A stretch of 64,000 bases of DNA, taken from NCBI GenBank assembly GCA_964491265.1, contig CAZBFP010000006.1:84926-148925 (forward strand), written 5' to 3'. The position numbers and the translations under genes are program-made. The stretch comes from JBBAGC01 sp964491265 (GTDB taxonomy: Bacteria; Spirochaetota; UBA4802; UBA5550). The notes under the pieces were generated by a model. It did not search any database, was not told where the DNA came from, and saw nothing but the letters and a program-made list of their open reading frames with translations. Positions 25,142 to 34,292 of the stretch are shown here, piece by piece (the first letter of the stretch is position 1; every line of letters starts with the position of its first letter).

Positions 25142-26590
25142 ATGCTTTACAGAAAGGGACTCAGGGAATTATCAGAATTATTACTGAAAAAGGAAATTTC
25201 AGCCGAAGAAACTGCACTCTCTTTTGCAGAAAGAATAGAAACAGTTGATGCAGATATAAATTCATATATTACCTTTGATAAAGATGCGCTTTTAGCTGCT
25301 GCAAAGGAATCGGACAAACGCCGCGCTTCAGGAAACCCGCTTTCTGATTTTGACGGAATCCCTGTAGCACTTAAAGATAACATAAATACTGCAGGGATAA
25401 AAACAACCTGCGGGTCTAAAATGCTGGAAAACTTTATCCCTCCATACAGCGCCACAAGCCATGAAAAACTATATTCAAAGGGAATAATTCTTCTGGGAAA
25501 AACCAATATGGATGAATTTGCCATGGGATCATCCACAGAAAATTCATATTTCGGCCTTACAAAAAATCCCTATGACAAATCAAGGGTCCCGGGAGGGAGC
25601 TCCGGCGGTTCCGCAGCATCTGTTGCATCTTTAATGGCCCCTGCTTCACTGGGATCGGACACGGGCGGTTCCATACGGCAGCCTGCCGCATTCTGCGGAG
25701 TTACAGGGATAAAACCGACCTATGGCCGGGTTTCAAGATACGGCCTTGTGGCATTCGCCTCATCACTTGACCAGATAGGCACATTCGGACGTAATGTTAA
25801 GGATGCAGCATCCCTCCTTGAAATGATATCTGGACACGACAGGAGAGATTCAACCTCTGTAAAAAGAGAGGTTGATTTCTCCAGCGAGGCACTTACCGGA
25901 GATGTGAAAGGGATGGTTATAGGTGTTCCGGAAGAATACTTTAAAGGAATCTCCCCTGAAATAGACAAAAGAATAAAAGAAAAATTAGCTGAACTTGAAA
26001 GTGCAGGAGCCCGTATAGAGCCCCTGAGTCTTAAATACACTGAGTATGCCATACCGATTTATTATCTCATCGCAACTGCAGAAGCATCATCAAACCTGGC
26101 CCGCTACGACGGCATAAAGTACGGCTACACTTCCCCTGATGCTTCCAATCTCAGCGAAGTCTACAATAAGTCAAGGAGTGAAGGCTTCGGCAAAGAGGTA
26201 AAAAGAAGGATAATCCTGGGGACATATTCCTTAAGCTCCGGCTATTATGATGCCTACTACCTGAAGGCACTCCAGGGGCGGGCTCTCATAATAAAAGATT
26301 TTCAGGAAGCCTTTTCGAAGGTTGATGCAATCATTTCTCCTGTTACAACAACTACTGCTTTTAAAATCGGTGAAATGATAAGCGATCCTCTCCAGATGTA
26401 TATGTCCGATATATTAACCATATCCGCAAACCTTGCAGGGATTCCCGCTCTATCTGTACCTGCGGGCCTCGATTCACAGGGGCTCCCCATAGGGCTGCAG
26501 ATAATGGGTGAACATTTCCAGGAGCAGAAAATTCTCAATATTGCACTTGCTGTAGAAAAATGCTGTGAACAGATTTCACCTGCCATATAG
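25142..26590 (+). CDS. gatA: Asp-tRNA(Asn)/Glu-tRNA(Gln) amidotransferase subunit A
   Basis: A 482-residue amidase-signature enzyme. It releases ammonia from glutamine for the GatCAB complex, which converts misacylated Glu-tRNA(Gln) or Asp-tRNA(Asn). The Ser-cisSer-Lys triad is visible: Lys in PVALKDNI, serines in GGSSGGSAASVA and SDTGGSIRQPA. GKTNMDEFAMGSSTE and SRYGLVAFASSLDQIG are GatA-specific. I chose ATG 25142, directly after GGAGGAG; ATGs upstream in frame overlap that site. gatB and gatC are not in the window, so the complex is encoded at scattered loci. Confidence 0.95.
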   Translation: MLYRKGLRELSELLLKKEISAEETALSFAERIETVDADINSYITFDKDALLAAAKESDKRRASGNPLSDFDGIPVALKDNINTAGIKTTCGSKMLENFIPPYSATSHEKLYSKGIILLGKTNMDEFAMGSSTENSYFGLTKNPYDKSRVPGGSSGGSAASVASLMAPASLGSDTGGSIRQPAAFCGVTGIKPTYGRVSRYGLVAFASSLDQIGTFGRNVKDAASLLEMISGHDRRDSTSVKREVDFSSEALTGDVKGMVIGVPEEYFKGISPEIDKRIKEKLAELESAGARIEPLSLKYTEYAIPIYYLIATAEASSNLARYDGIKYGYTSPDASNLSEVYNKSRSEGFGKEVKRRIILGTYSLSSGYYDAYYLKALQGRALIIKDFQEAFSKVDAIISPVTTTTAFKIGEMISDPLQMYMSDILTISANLAGIPALSVPAGLDSQGLPIGLQIMGEHFQEQKILNIALAVEKCCEQISPAI

Positions 26591-27056
26591 AGTTCTCTCT
26601 TTACTCTGCATTTTTCTTATATCCTGCTCATCCTACAGGGAGATCAGGATAGAGGAAAAATTTCCGGCAGATTTCACCGGCAGGCATAATCCCTATTATG
26701 CAGTAATGTACACCGGTGCTGCACAGCTCAAGGCAGGTGAAAAGTTCCGATATTATAACAGGATCAGGTATGTGGCAGTAAAGTCAGAGGACAGACATCT
26801 CACTTCAATACTGGAGAAAAGCTCTGAGGAATTCAATAAAGGTAACCATCATTCAGCAGCAATACTCCTTAAAGATGCCGCAGAAATATGGGATAAGGGT
26901 GCTGCAGAAAACAACCTTGCAGTATTTTACGAGTTAACCGGGGAAAAAGATCTTGCTTTTAATATGTACACAAGGGCATTATTACGTAAACCTGAGAACA
27001 GAATGTTCAGGCACAATTTTTTAAGTTTTATCAACAGAAAAGAGTCAGCCCTGTAA
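26565..27056 (+). CDS. Lipoprotein with TPR-like motif
   Basis: A 163-residue lipoprotein with a signal sequence and lipobox LISCSSY. The C-terminal half has two TPR-like helix pairs (EEFNKGNHHSAAILLKDAAE and NNLAVFYELTGEKDLAFNMY, then RALLRKPEN), so it probably binds a partner protein in the envelope. It overlaps the end of gatA by 26 bases, which implies translational coupling, although the functions seem unrelated. moaA begins 21 bases downstream. No specific family recognised. Confidence 0.75.
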   Translation: MNRFHLPYRVLSLLCIFLISCSSYREIRIEEKFPADFTGRHNPYYAVMYTGAAQLKAGEKFRYYNRIRYVAVKSEDRHLTSILEKSSEEFNKGNHHSAAILLKDAAEIWDKGAAENNLAVFYELTGEKDLAFNMYTRALLRKPENRMFRHNFLSFINRKESAL

Positions 27057-27077
27057 AAGTGCTGAAGGATATATAAA

Positions 27078-28076
27078 ATGCTTAAAGACAGCTTCTTAAG
27101 AAACCATAATTATCTCCGCGTATCAGTAACAGACAAATGCAACCTGAGATGCAGATACTGCATGCCCCCTGAAGGGGTGGAATTCCTTCCTCATGACCAG
27201 ATATTGAGAAATGAGGATTTTGCCAGGATTATCCGGGTATTCATAAACATGGGGATCAACAAGATACGCTTTACAGGGGGGGAGCCTCTTGTGCGTAAAG
27301 GGATTATGGACATAATTTCAGATTCACGGAGCTTTTCACCCCATGTTGAGCTCTGCCTCACAACCAACGGGATTCTTTTAAATGAATACGCTGATGATTT
27401 AAAAAACCTGGGGGTTAAACGGATCAATATCAGCCTTGACACAATGTCAAAAAGCCGGTTCCTTGACTTAACAGCACGGGACTATTTTGATACTGTAATA
27501 AATAATATTGAAAAAATGGAAGCTTCCGGTTTTTTCAATATAAAAGTAAACACAGTTCTTTTTACCCACACACTGGAAGAGATAGATGATTTTCTCGATT
27601 ATTTTATGGATAAAAATATTACACTCAGGTTTATTGAAAGGATGCCTGTTACAGAACAGGACGCACTGAATTCTTTTGTTCCATCAGATGAACTCATCAA
27701 AGTACTGGAATCTAAAGGGAAGCTTACACCCATAATTAAAGATGCCTCAGATGTGGCAATGAGATATGATATTTCCTACAAAAACCGCAATATCAAAATC
27801 GGCATAATCCCCCCTGTTACTCACAGATTCTGCTCCTCCTGCAACAGGCTGCGGATTACTGCAGAGGGGAATCTTCGAACATGCCTCTACTCAGACATAA
27901 ACTATAACCTGAAAGAAGTGCTGGCAAAAAGCAGTGATGATGAAGAACTTATAAAGTATATATCAGGGGCAATTAAAGAGAAGCAGCATGGCCATAACAT
28001 AGAATGCACTTCCGATAATAAAGGATGCAGGTCAATATCGTGCGGGATTAAGGCTATGTCAAGAATCGGCGGATAA
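27078..28076 (+). CDS. moaA: GTP 3',8-cyclase (molybdopterin step 1)
   Basis: A 332-residue radical SAM enzyme that starts molybdenum cofactor synthesis by converting GTP to 3',8-cyclo-7,8-dihydro-GTP. The N-terminal radical SAM cluster CNLRCRYC is followed by MPPEGVEF and the FTGGEPL motif. The C-terminal second cluster has CSSCNRLRITAEGNLRTCLYS, and the chain ends in the MSRIGG tail, whose double glycine is needed for activity. Ribosome-binding site AAGGA. It is the only Mo-cofactor gene here, and it converges on nrdG. Confidence 0.95.
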   Translation: MLKDSFLRNHNYLRVSVTDKCNLRCRYCMPPEGVEFLPHDQILRNEDFARIIRVFINMGINKIRFTGGEPLVRKGIMDIISDSRSFSPHVELCLTTNGILLNEYADDLKNLGVKRINISLDTMSKSRFLDLTARDYFDTVINNIEKMEASGFFNIKVNTVLFTHTLEEIDDFLDYFMDKNITLRFIERMPVTEQDALNSFVPSDELIKVLESKGKLTPIIKDASDVAMRYDISYKNRNIKIGIIPPVTHRFCSSCNRLRITAEGNLRTCLYSDINYNLKEVLAKSSDDEELIKYISGAIKEKQHGHNIECTSDNKGCRSISCGIKAMSRIGG

Positions 28077-28088
28077 GGCGCCTTTTCT

Positions 28089-28787
28089 TCACACCCCTCT
28101 TATTAGGCAGGTTTCAGCAAATTTAAGACACTCACCTTTCATAGCCTCCAGATAAACAGAAGGATAGGGCGATAATTCCTGAAGTGCAGGGTCCAGAAGA
28201 TTACCTGTATTCACAAACTGCTGAAGAAAGTATTTTTTCACACTTCCTATTGCTTCCCCGATTTTTGCAATATCGCCAATAGTGACCATTTCAGGTATGC
28301 AGGTAGTACGGAGTTCAAAATCGATCCCCGATTCTTTAAGTATATTGATTGTTTTTAGAACAGTGTCAAAGGGGAGATCGGTCCCTGTAACAAATGCATA
28401 TTTACCAGGGGATGATTTAACATCCAGAGCAATGTAATCTGCAAGACCGAGGCTGATGACATTTTCAATTACCGCAGGTGAAAATCCGTTGGTATCGAGT
28501 TTAACAATAAAGCCCATCTCCTTGATTCTTTCAAGAAACTCCGGAAGATCCGGATGGAGGGAGGGCTCCCCCCCGGTTACAGTTACACCATCAATGAGGT
28601 TTTTCCTTCCGGAGAGAAACTGAAAAAAATATTCCTCTTCAATCTTTTCCAAGCCGGAAGAATCCAGTACCATATGAGGATTGTGACAATACCCGCAACG
28701 GAGATTACACCCCCCTGTAAAAACTACTGACGAAATTTTACCGGGGAAATCAACAAGTGAAGTTTTATACAGCCCTCTTATATTCAT
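28089..28787 (-). CDS. nrdG: Anaerobic ribonucleotide reductase activating enzyme
   Basis: A 232-residue radical SAM activase that places the glycyl radical on the class III ribonucleotide reductase. It shows TSLVDFPGK, the cluster motif CNLRCGYCHNP and VTGGEPSLHPDL. The length fits the longer NrdG type. It overlaps the small glycyl-radical gene by 23 bases and is third in an nrdD - radical subunit - nrdG operon, so regulation is presumably shared. Confidence 0.93.
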   Translation of the reverse strand: MNIRGLYKTSLVDFPGKISSVVFTGGCNLRCGYCHNPHMVLDSSGLEKIEEEYFFQFLSGRKNLIDGVTVTGGEPSLHPDLPEFLERIKEMGFIVKLDTNGFSPAVIENVISLGLADYIALDVKSSPGKYAFVTGTDLPFDTVLKTINILKESGIDFELRTTCIPEMVTIGDIAKIGEAIGSVKKYFLQQFVNTGNLLDPALQELSPYPSVYLEAMKGECLKFAETCLIRGV

Positions 28788-28947
28788 TGTATTCCACTTT
28801 TACATTATCACAGCATGTTTCAATTACATACTCTTTTCTGTCGGCAAACTCTGACTGCTTACCTTTGTTCCACTGATTAACCGGCCTGAAATATCCTGCT
28901 ACGCGTGAATAAACTTCTACCGGAACCTTTAATCCCTTTTTCTGCAT
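28765..28947 (-). CDS. Separate glycyl-radical subunit of class III ribonucleotide reductase
   Basis: A 60-residue protein containing VEVYSRVAGYFRPVNQWNKG, the glycyl-radical site found at the very C-terminus of many NrdD proteins (RV.GY.RPV..WN.GK..EF..R). In this genome that tail is a gene of its own: it has an ATG preceded by AGAGGAG and begins 44 bases after the nrdD stop. It ends in a Cys-Cys-bearing extension. It should associate with NrdD and be activated by NrdG. A sequencing frameshift is unlikely because both gene ends carry proper signals. Confidence 0.85.
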   Translation of the reverse strand: MQKKGLKVPVEVYSRVAGYFRPVNQWNKGKQSEFADRKEYVIETCCDNVKVEYNEYKRAV

Positions 28948-28991
28948 TTTTATGTCTCCTCTGACTGTGAATCTGATTAAAAAAATATATA

Positions 28992-31022
28992 TTACTTATC
29001 GGTCTCTATCCCGTATTGCAAAAGCTCTTCCGGGGAGTGATCGAATGGACAGTATTTGTGCTCACCTGATAAATAGCCGTGAACCGGGCAAATACTGAAA
29101 GTAGGCGTTAATGTAAAATAGGGGAGCGCATAGTTTTCCGCTATTTTTTTTACAAGCGACTTTACTACCTCTATATCATCTATCTTTTCACCAAGGAAAA
29201 GGTGAACAACTGTACCGCCTGTAAATTTTGTCTGCAGTTCATCCTGGTGATCGAGAACCTCAAAAAGATCATCAGTATGGGATACAGGGAGGTGGACAGA
29301 GTTGGTATAATAGGGCTCATCGCAGCCGGATGTTTTAATGTCACTGAACATGGCCTTGTCATGCTTGGCAAAACGATATGTGACCCCTTCAGCAGGAGTA
29401 GCTTCAAGATTATAGAAACTCCCTGTCTCCTCCTGATACTGCATTATCTTTTCCCTCATGAAATCGAGAACCTTAAGAGCAAAACTCTTCCCTTCAAGAG
29501 AGGATATATCTGTATTCAGAAAATTAAGGCATGCTTCATTCATCCCCACAAGACCTATTGTTGAGAAATGATTTCCCCAGTATTTACGGTCCCTTTCCCA
29601 TACCCCGGAAAGATAGAACCTGGTATAAGGGTAGAGATTATTCAGTGTAAAATTTTCAAGTGCCTTACGCTTTATTTCCAGAGATTTTTTAGCAAGAATC
29701 ATCAGCTTCTCAAGTTCAGTGAAAAATTCCTCTTCGGTTTCACTTTTATATGCGAGCCTGGGGAGATTGATTGTAACAACCCCGATACTCCCGGTAAGAG
29801 GATTGGCTCCAAAAAGCCCTCCCCCTCTTTTACGCAGTTCCCTGTTATCCAGTCTCAGCCTGCAGCACATTGAACGTGCATCTTCAGGATCCATATCTGA
29901 ATTGATAAAATTCGCGAAATATGGTATCCCGTATCTGGCTGTCATCTCCCATATATTATTAAGCTTGGGATTATCCCAGTCAAAATCCTTGGAAATATTA
30001 TATGTTGGTATGGGGAATGTGAAGATTCTGTTTTTAGCATCACCCTCTGCAAGACATTCCGCAAAAGCCGCATTAAACATATCCATTTCCTGCTGAAATT
30101 CCCCATAAGTTGTATCAAGCATTTCGCCGCCGATTATCACATATTCATTGGCTACTGTGGAAGGGGGAACAAGGTCCAGGGTAACATTGGTAAAAGGTGT
30201 CTGGAAACCTACCCTTGTGGGTATGTTCATATTGAAAACAAATTCCTGCAGGGACTGTTTAACACCGCTATAATCGAGTTTATCATATCTGATAAATGGA
30301 GCAAGATATGTATCAAAGTTGGCAAATGCCTGGGCGCCTGCTGATTCCCCCTGGAGTGTATAGAAAAAATTAACCACCTGCCCCAGTGCGGTCCTGAAAT
30401 GCTTGGCAGGCTTGCTCTCAACTTTTCCTGCAACCCCTGAAAAACCTTTTAAAAGAAGATCTTTTAAGTCCCACCCCACACAGTAAGCGGAAAGGAGGCC
30501 AAGATCGTGTATATGGAAATCACAGTTTATATGTCTCTCCCTTATTTCAGGGGGATAAATTCTTTCAAGCCAGTATTTTGCTGTAATTGAAGTGGAGATA
30601 TGATTATTCAGCCCCTGGAGGGAATAACTCATATTGCTGTTCTCATTTACACGCCAGTCAGATCGATCCAGGTAATTATCAATCAGCTCAAGCCCTTCAT
30701 TAAGAAGATCCTTGCTCTCCCTGATACGCCTGTGCTGTTCACGATAGAGGATAAATGCCTTGGCAACCTTGGCATGCCCTCTTTCAATGAGCATCTTTTC
30801 AACAAGGTCCTGAACATTTTCAACAGTAGGCATACGGCCGTCTTTATAAACTATTCTTAGAATATCAAAAACAGAATTCGCAGCTGTCTCTGCCATCTCA
30901 CGGCTTGACCCGCCCACAGCCTGGGCAGAATTAAAGATTGCATCAGTAATCTTATCTATATTAAACGGAACGACCCTTCCGTCCCTTTTACGGATATAAC
31001 TTATTTCAGATTCATTTATCAT
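28992..31022 (-). CDS. nrdD: Anaerobic ribonucleoside-triphosphate reductase, catalytic subunit
   Basis: A 676-residue class III reductase that makes deoxyribonucleotides without oxygen, using formate or thioredoxin-type electrons. Residues 1-95 form an ATP-cone (IRKRDGRVVPFNIDKITDAI) for allosteric control. The catalytic barrel has LSAYCVGWDLKDLL, GGGLFGANPLTGSIG and TIGLVGMNEACLNF. The chain stops shortly after the metal site (CPVHGYLSGEHKYCPFDH), and the usual RVxGYxRP radical tail is absent; it is encoded by the next gene. The zinc site also differs: His and Asp replace two of the usual cysteines. GGAG precedes the ATG. Confidence 0.93.
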   Translation of the reverse strand: MINESEISYIRKRDGRVVPFNIDKITDAIFNSAQAVGGSSREMAETAANSVFDILRIVYKDGRMPTVENVQDLVEKMLIERGHAKVAKAFILYREQHRRIRESKDLLNEGLELIDNYLDRSDWRVNENSNMSYSLQGLNNHISTSITAKYWLERIYPPEIRERHINCDFHIHDLGLLSAYCVGWDLKDLLLKGFSGVAGKVESKPAKHFRTALGQVVNFFYTLQGESAGAQAFANFDTYLAPFIRYDKLDYSGVKQSLQEFVFNMNIPTRVGFQTPFTNVTLDLVPPSTVANEYVIIGGEMLDTTYGEFQQEMDMFNAAFAECLAEGDAKNRIFTFPIPTYNISKDFDWDNPKLNNIWEMTARYGIPYFANFINSDMDPEDARSMCCRLRLDNRELRKRGGGLFGANPLTGSIGVVTINLPRLAYKSETEEEFFTELEKLMILAKKSLEIKRKALENFTLNNLYPYTRFYLSGVWERDRKYWGNHFSTIGLVGMNEACLNFLNTDISSLEGKSFALKVLDFMREKIMQYQEETGSFYNLEATPAEGVTYRFAKHDKAMFSDIKTSGCDEPYYTNSVHLPVSHTDDLFEVLDHQDELQTKFTGGTVVHLFLGEKIDDIEVVKSLVKKIAENYALPYFTLTPTFSICPVHGYLSGEHKYCPFDHSPEELLQYGIETDK

Positions 31023-31312
31023 GTGGAAAAAACTCCGGAAATTAAGACATTTTCAAACCAAAAGACAAAAAAGTATCACATCAACAATCTCTCAAATTGC
31101 AGAACATAGTATTGCAGTTTATATATATTTTGAGGCGGTTTTGCCTGTATGAGCACTTAATCAATATAAAGAGTATTTTAAAAATTACCATTAAAGTCAA
31201 TCAAAAATATTATGTCTCAAGAAAAAAACTTATAAAAAATTCTGAAATTCCGATAATATAAACAGACAGCTATATTTATACATCATACTTTGAACATGCA
31301 CGAGGTTTTAAC
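31023..31312. other. Divergent intergenic region of nrdD
   Basis: A 290-base AT-rich spacer between nrdD and a divergent exported-protein gene. It must hold both promoters. I see no clear -35/-10 pair, hairpin or NrdR-type box. Confidence 0.4.
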
Positions 31313-31834
31313 ATGAAAAGAATAAAAACACTAACCATATTATCATTTTTATCTATTTGTTTTTTCCTGAGCAGCACTGCAGCAATGTACAGCAATTCCG
31401 TAATTGATGTTATAAAGCTCAATGATTCAGATATTCCTGAAGGTTACCGTTACGGAATAATCCCGGAATTTGCGAAAAATATGCTGAAAAACAACCCCTG
31501 GAACCTGGATCAGAATGCCCTGAGCAGGTTTGCCCCGAGAATTTATCCTGAAGCTGACAGCAGGAGCATGGCTAATGTTCATATGACTATTATTGCCAGC
31601 GAGAAAAACCCCTACGATGATGACATTGTATGCTATATCTTCATTTATAAGGATAAAAAATCTGCAGAAAGGGAAATTGAAAAGCTGACAAAATTTGTTG
31701 AATACAACAAAGACCGGGGGATTGTTTTAAGCAAAGAAAATCTGGCTGTATATCTTCTGGTTGATCATACAAAAGAATACAGACACATAGAAAATATATC
31801 CAGAAATATTCAGAAAAGAATGGATACTCTGTAA
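31313..31834 (+). CDS. Exported hypothetical protein
   Basis: A 173-residue protein with a signal peptide (TILSFLSICFFLSSTAAMY). The mature part has mixed strands and helices (MANVHMTIIASEKNPYDDDIVCYIFIYKD, then a long charged helix KSAEREIEKLTKFVEY). I do not recognise a family. GAGG lies seven bases before the ATG. A metallophosphoesterase gene with its own signal peptide begins 43 bases downstream, so the two may share a transcript and a place in the envelope. Confidence 0.7.
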   Translation: MKRIKTLTILSFLSICFFLSSTAAMYSNSVIDVIKLNDSDIPEGYRYGIIPEFAKNMLKNNPWNLDQNALSRFAPRIYPEADSRSMANVHMTIIASEKNPYDDDIVCYIFIYKDKKSAEREIEKLTKFVEYNKDRGIVLSKENLAVYLLVDHTKEYRHIENISRNIQKRMDTL

Positions 31835-31877
31835 CATTACCCTTTCTCTTCTCACAAATTAATTAGGGTAATTAATA

Positions 31878-32771
31878 ATGCTGACAAAAATCCGCCAGTA
31901 CATAATTTTTCTGCTCATTTTCACCATCTCTGCTGTTTCATGCATCATCGGAACAGTATCAGCAAAAGGTGAAAGCCCCGGGGGGAGCGAATTTTTAATA
32001 TGGAGCCATTCCGACATTCAGCCCAGAAGTGAAGGTGAAAAAAGTCATTACGAAACAGCTGTAATTGATGTAAAAAATAATTTCCCATCCATAGACATGG
32101 CCCTCTTTGCAGGGGATATTGTTCAGAAATCTCACTTTGAGGAGATTTACCTCTGGTACCTGGAGACCCGCAAGAATGCCCCTGTTAAAGAGTGGTTCGA
32201 CATAGCTGGTAACCATGAATGGCGAGCCATTGATCTCTATAAAAAACATATTAACAAAAACCTCTATTATTCGGTGGAGAGAGGGAACCTTCTTATTCTA
32301 ATGATGTCCAATGAAATGAGAGAGCGGAGAACATTTCTTTCTGATGAAACCTTCAAATGGTGGGAGGGTATGGTAAAGAATAATCAGGATAAAATTATAA
32401 TTACTGTTACCCACGGAGTACTTAAAGGTAACGGACTTGCCGCTTCAAGGCTCGACCGTCTGAGAATAATCGATTCAGAAAGATTCAGAAAGGTTCTGCA
32501 GAAATACCGTGTTGACATATGGATCTCGGGACACTCCCACTTTCCAGGATTGCTGCCGGGGAGTGAAGTAACCAACGCAGAACTCGGGGGAACAACATTT
32601 ATTGACAATGGCGGAATCAGGGACGACTTTATGACAACCATTGAATCAAGATTTATCTATTTCCGGGAGGGGAGCGATAAAGCTGTGATGAAGAAAAGAA
32701 ATCACAGGTCAGGGCGCTTCTATTCAAATGATTTTATAATACCCCTTGCACACCCCTTTTCTAAAGAGTAA
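31878..32771 (+). CDS. Secreted calcineurin-like metallophosphoesterase
   Basis: A 297-residue exported phosphoesterase. After the signal peptide the metal-binding motifs appear in order: WSHSDIQ, ALFAGDIVQ, FDIAGNHEW with the GNHE signature, TVTHGVL, and ISGHSHFPG. These are the five blocks of the calcineurin-like family, so a two-metal site should form. The substrate (nucleotide, phospholipid or phosphoprotein) cannot be told. AGGG precedes the ATG. The downstream flank is a MITE-like element. Confidence 0.85.
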   Translation: MLTKIRQYIIFLLIFTISAVSCIIGTVSAKGESPGGSEFLIWSHSDIQPRSEGEKSHYETAVIDVKNNFPSIDMALFAGDIVQKSHFEEIYLWYLETRKNAPVKEWFDIAGNHEWRAIDLYKKHINKNLYYSVERGNLLILMMSNEMRERRTFLSDETFKWWEGMVKNNQDKIIITVTHGVLKGNGLAASRLDRLRIIDSERFRKVLQKYRVDIWISGHSHFPGLLPGSEVTNAELGGTTFIDNGGIRDDFMTTIESRFIYFREGSDKAVMKKRNHRSGRFYSNDFIIPLAHPFSKE

Positions 32772-32867
32772 CTGCAATTTTTCAGGGAAATGCTGTCATT
32801 CCGGATTCATGGGATACAATTTAAATTCAGACAAGCTTCTACCCCTCCCTGAACACTCATTAGCTTT

Positions 32868-33073
32868 CCCCCTGTCCCTCAGAGGGGGCACGTGTTAATT
32901 TATTATAACTCCAAGAATTTAATCTTTATACTTTCTATAACTATTTAATACATCTTCATTTTTAATATGCACTCTTTTCCAAGCTCAACAAAATAAACTG
33001 ATTTTTTTATGCTTTGATCAATCTATTTAATCAAGTATTCCTTTTTGCGTGCCCCCTTTGGGGGACAGGGGGG
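32868..33073 (+). mobile_element. MITE-like element, copy C
   Basis: About 206 bp bounded by CCCCCTGTCCCTCAGAGGGGG and GTGCCCCCTTTGGGGGACAG, the same terminal hairpins as copies A and B. The interior is AT-rich and largely diverged, but keeps the words CCAAGCTCAACAA and TTGATCAATC at similar places. Non-coding. Confidence 0.7.
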
Positions 33074-33201
33074 AAAAGACTTGAAAAAATTTATAATTAA
33101 CGGCTAACCACCCCTCTATTTTTATTAATATCTCTAAATTTTCCTTGACCATTAATTACAGGCATCAAAATTAGATTAGTTAATCTACTCAGGGGAATAT
33201 T

Positions 33202-34212
33202 ATGCTGACATCTATGCTTAAAAAGAATTTATGCTTCACCCTTATTATATGCTCAATTATGTTTTTTACAGGCACAAATTACGGATTCTCCCAGGAGAAT
33301 CCCGATGAAAATATTACCGCGGAAAACTTAAACAATACCGTTCAATCCGGATACCAGTTTTTCCAGACTCAGGATCTTTCTACTGATATTAATCCTTTCT
33401 GGACACCGGAGGAAACAGGTTTCAAGAAGGGGATGCGCTACTCTATTCTAATAGGGCTGCCTCTTGGTCACCTTGTCTATGGAGTTGCGGTATGGAACTG
33501 GGGGGAAAACAGCGACTGGAAATGGGGGAAGGAACGATGGTTCCAGCGTGACACCGACTCAGGGGGTGCTGACAAGACCGGCCACTTTTTTGCACACTAC
33601 ATGGTTTCGAGGGCATCCTACTCTTTTTTCAGCTACACTGAACAGAATCAGAATCTGGCATTAGCCTATTCCGCTTTTACTGCCGGTGTTGTGGGGCTTC
33701 TAATTGAAGTTGGTGATGCCTATACAGGGAAATACGGATTCTCCTACGAAGACCTGGTTGCAGATTTTGCAGGGATAGGCGCAGCAGTAATTCTGGACAA
33801 ATACCCTGCTGCAGATGAGTTTATCGGCATAACAGCCACTTACTGGCCCTCAAAGGGATTTAGAAAAGATAAGGATAGCAGCTACGGCGATTTTGCAGGT
33901 GATTACAGCGGCTGGAAATATATAATGAATTTCAAGTTAGCAGGATTTAAATATATGGGCTACAACATCCCTGAATTTATGCGATATATTCAACTCGACC
34001 TGGGCTACTATACAAGAGAATATACAGACTATGATCTTGCCGCTAACGCGAGCCCGGAACCGCAGCGGCACTGGTTTTTTGGAGCATCTGTAAACATGCG
34101 GGAAGTGACAAGGGATATTTTCAGGAACAATAAAAAAGCAGGTTGGCTTGCTGAGCAGCCCTTTAAATATTACCATATACCTATAGGCTACACAAGCGAA
34201 AGATCGATCTAA
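33202..34212 (+). CDS. DUF2279 family exported protein
   Basis: A 336-residue exported protein: signal sequence, then a linker, then the DUF2279 core with a GHLVYGVAVWNW helix, DKTGHFFAHYMVSRASY, and the signature EVGDAYTGKYGFSYEDLVADFAG. Members are predicted outer-envelope or periplasmic proteins of unknown function. Aromatic strands follow (FMRYIQLDLGYYTREYTDY) that could belong to a small barrel or surface domain. AGGGG precedes the ATG. Flanked by a MITE upstream and a terminator downstream. Confidence 0.82.
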   Translation: MLTSMLKKNLCFTLIICSIMFFTGTNYGFSQENPDENITAENLNNTVQSGYQFFQTQDLSTDINPFWTPEETGFKKGMRYSILIGLPLGHLVYGVAVWNWGENSDWKWGKERWFQRDTDSGGADKTGHFFAHYMVSRASYSFFSYTEQNQNLALAYSAFTAGVVGLLIEVGDAYTGKYGFSYEDLVADFAGIGAAVILDKYPAADEFIGITATYWPSKGFRKDKDSSYGDFAGDYSGWKYIMNFKLAGFKYMGYNIPEFMRYIQLDLGYYTREYTDYDLAANASPEPQRHWFFGASVNMREVTRDIFRNNKKAGWLAEQPFKYYHIPIGYTSERSI

Positions 34213-34227
34213 AGAGATCCACTCCAT

Positions 34228-34269
34228 AAATTAAAAAGAGCGCTGGAATTTCAGTGCTCTTTTTAATTT
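34228..34269. terminator. Bidirectional terminator
   Basis: AAATTAAAAAGAGC paired with GCTCTTTTTAATTT around a 14-base loop, between the DUF2279 gene and convergent gltD. A/T tracts on both sides serve both strands. Confidence 0.8.
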
Positions 34270-34292
34270 GCCTGTAAACCGTAAATAAAAAA

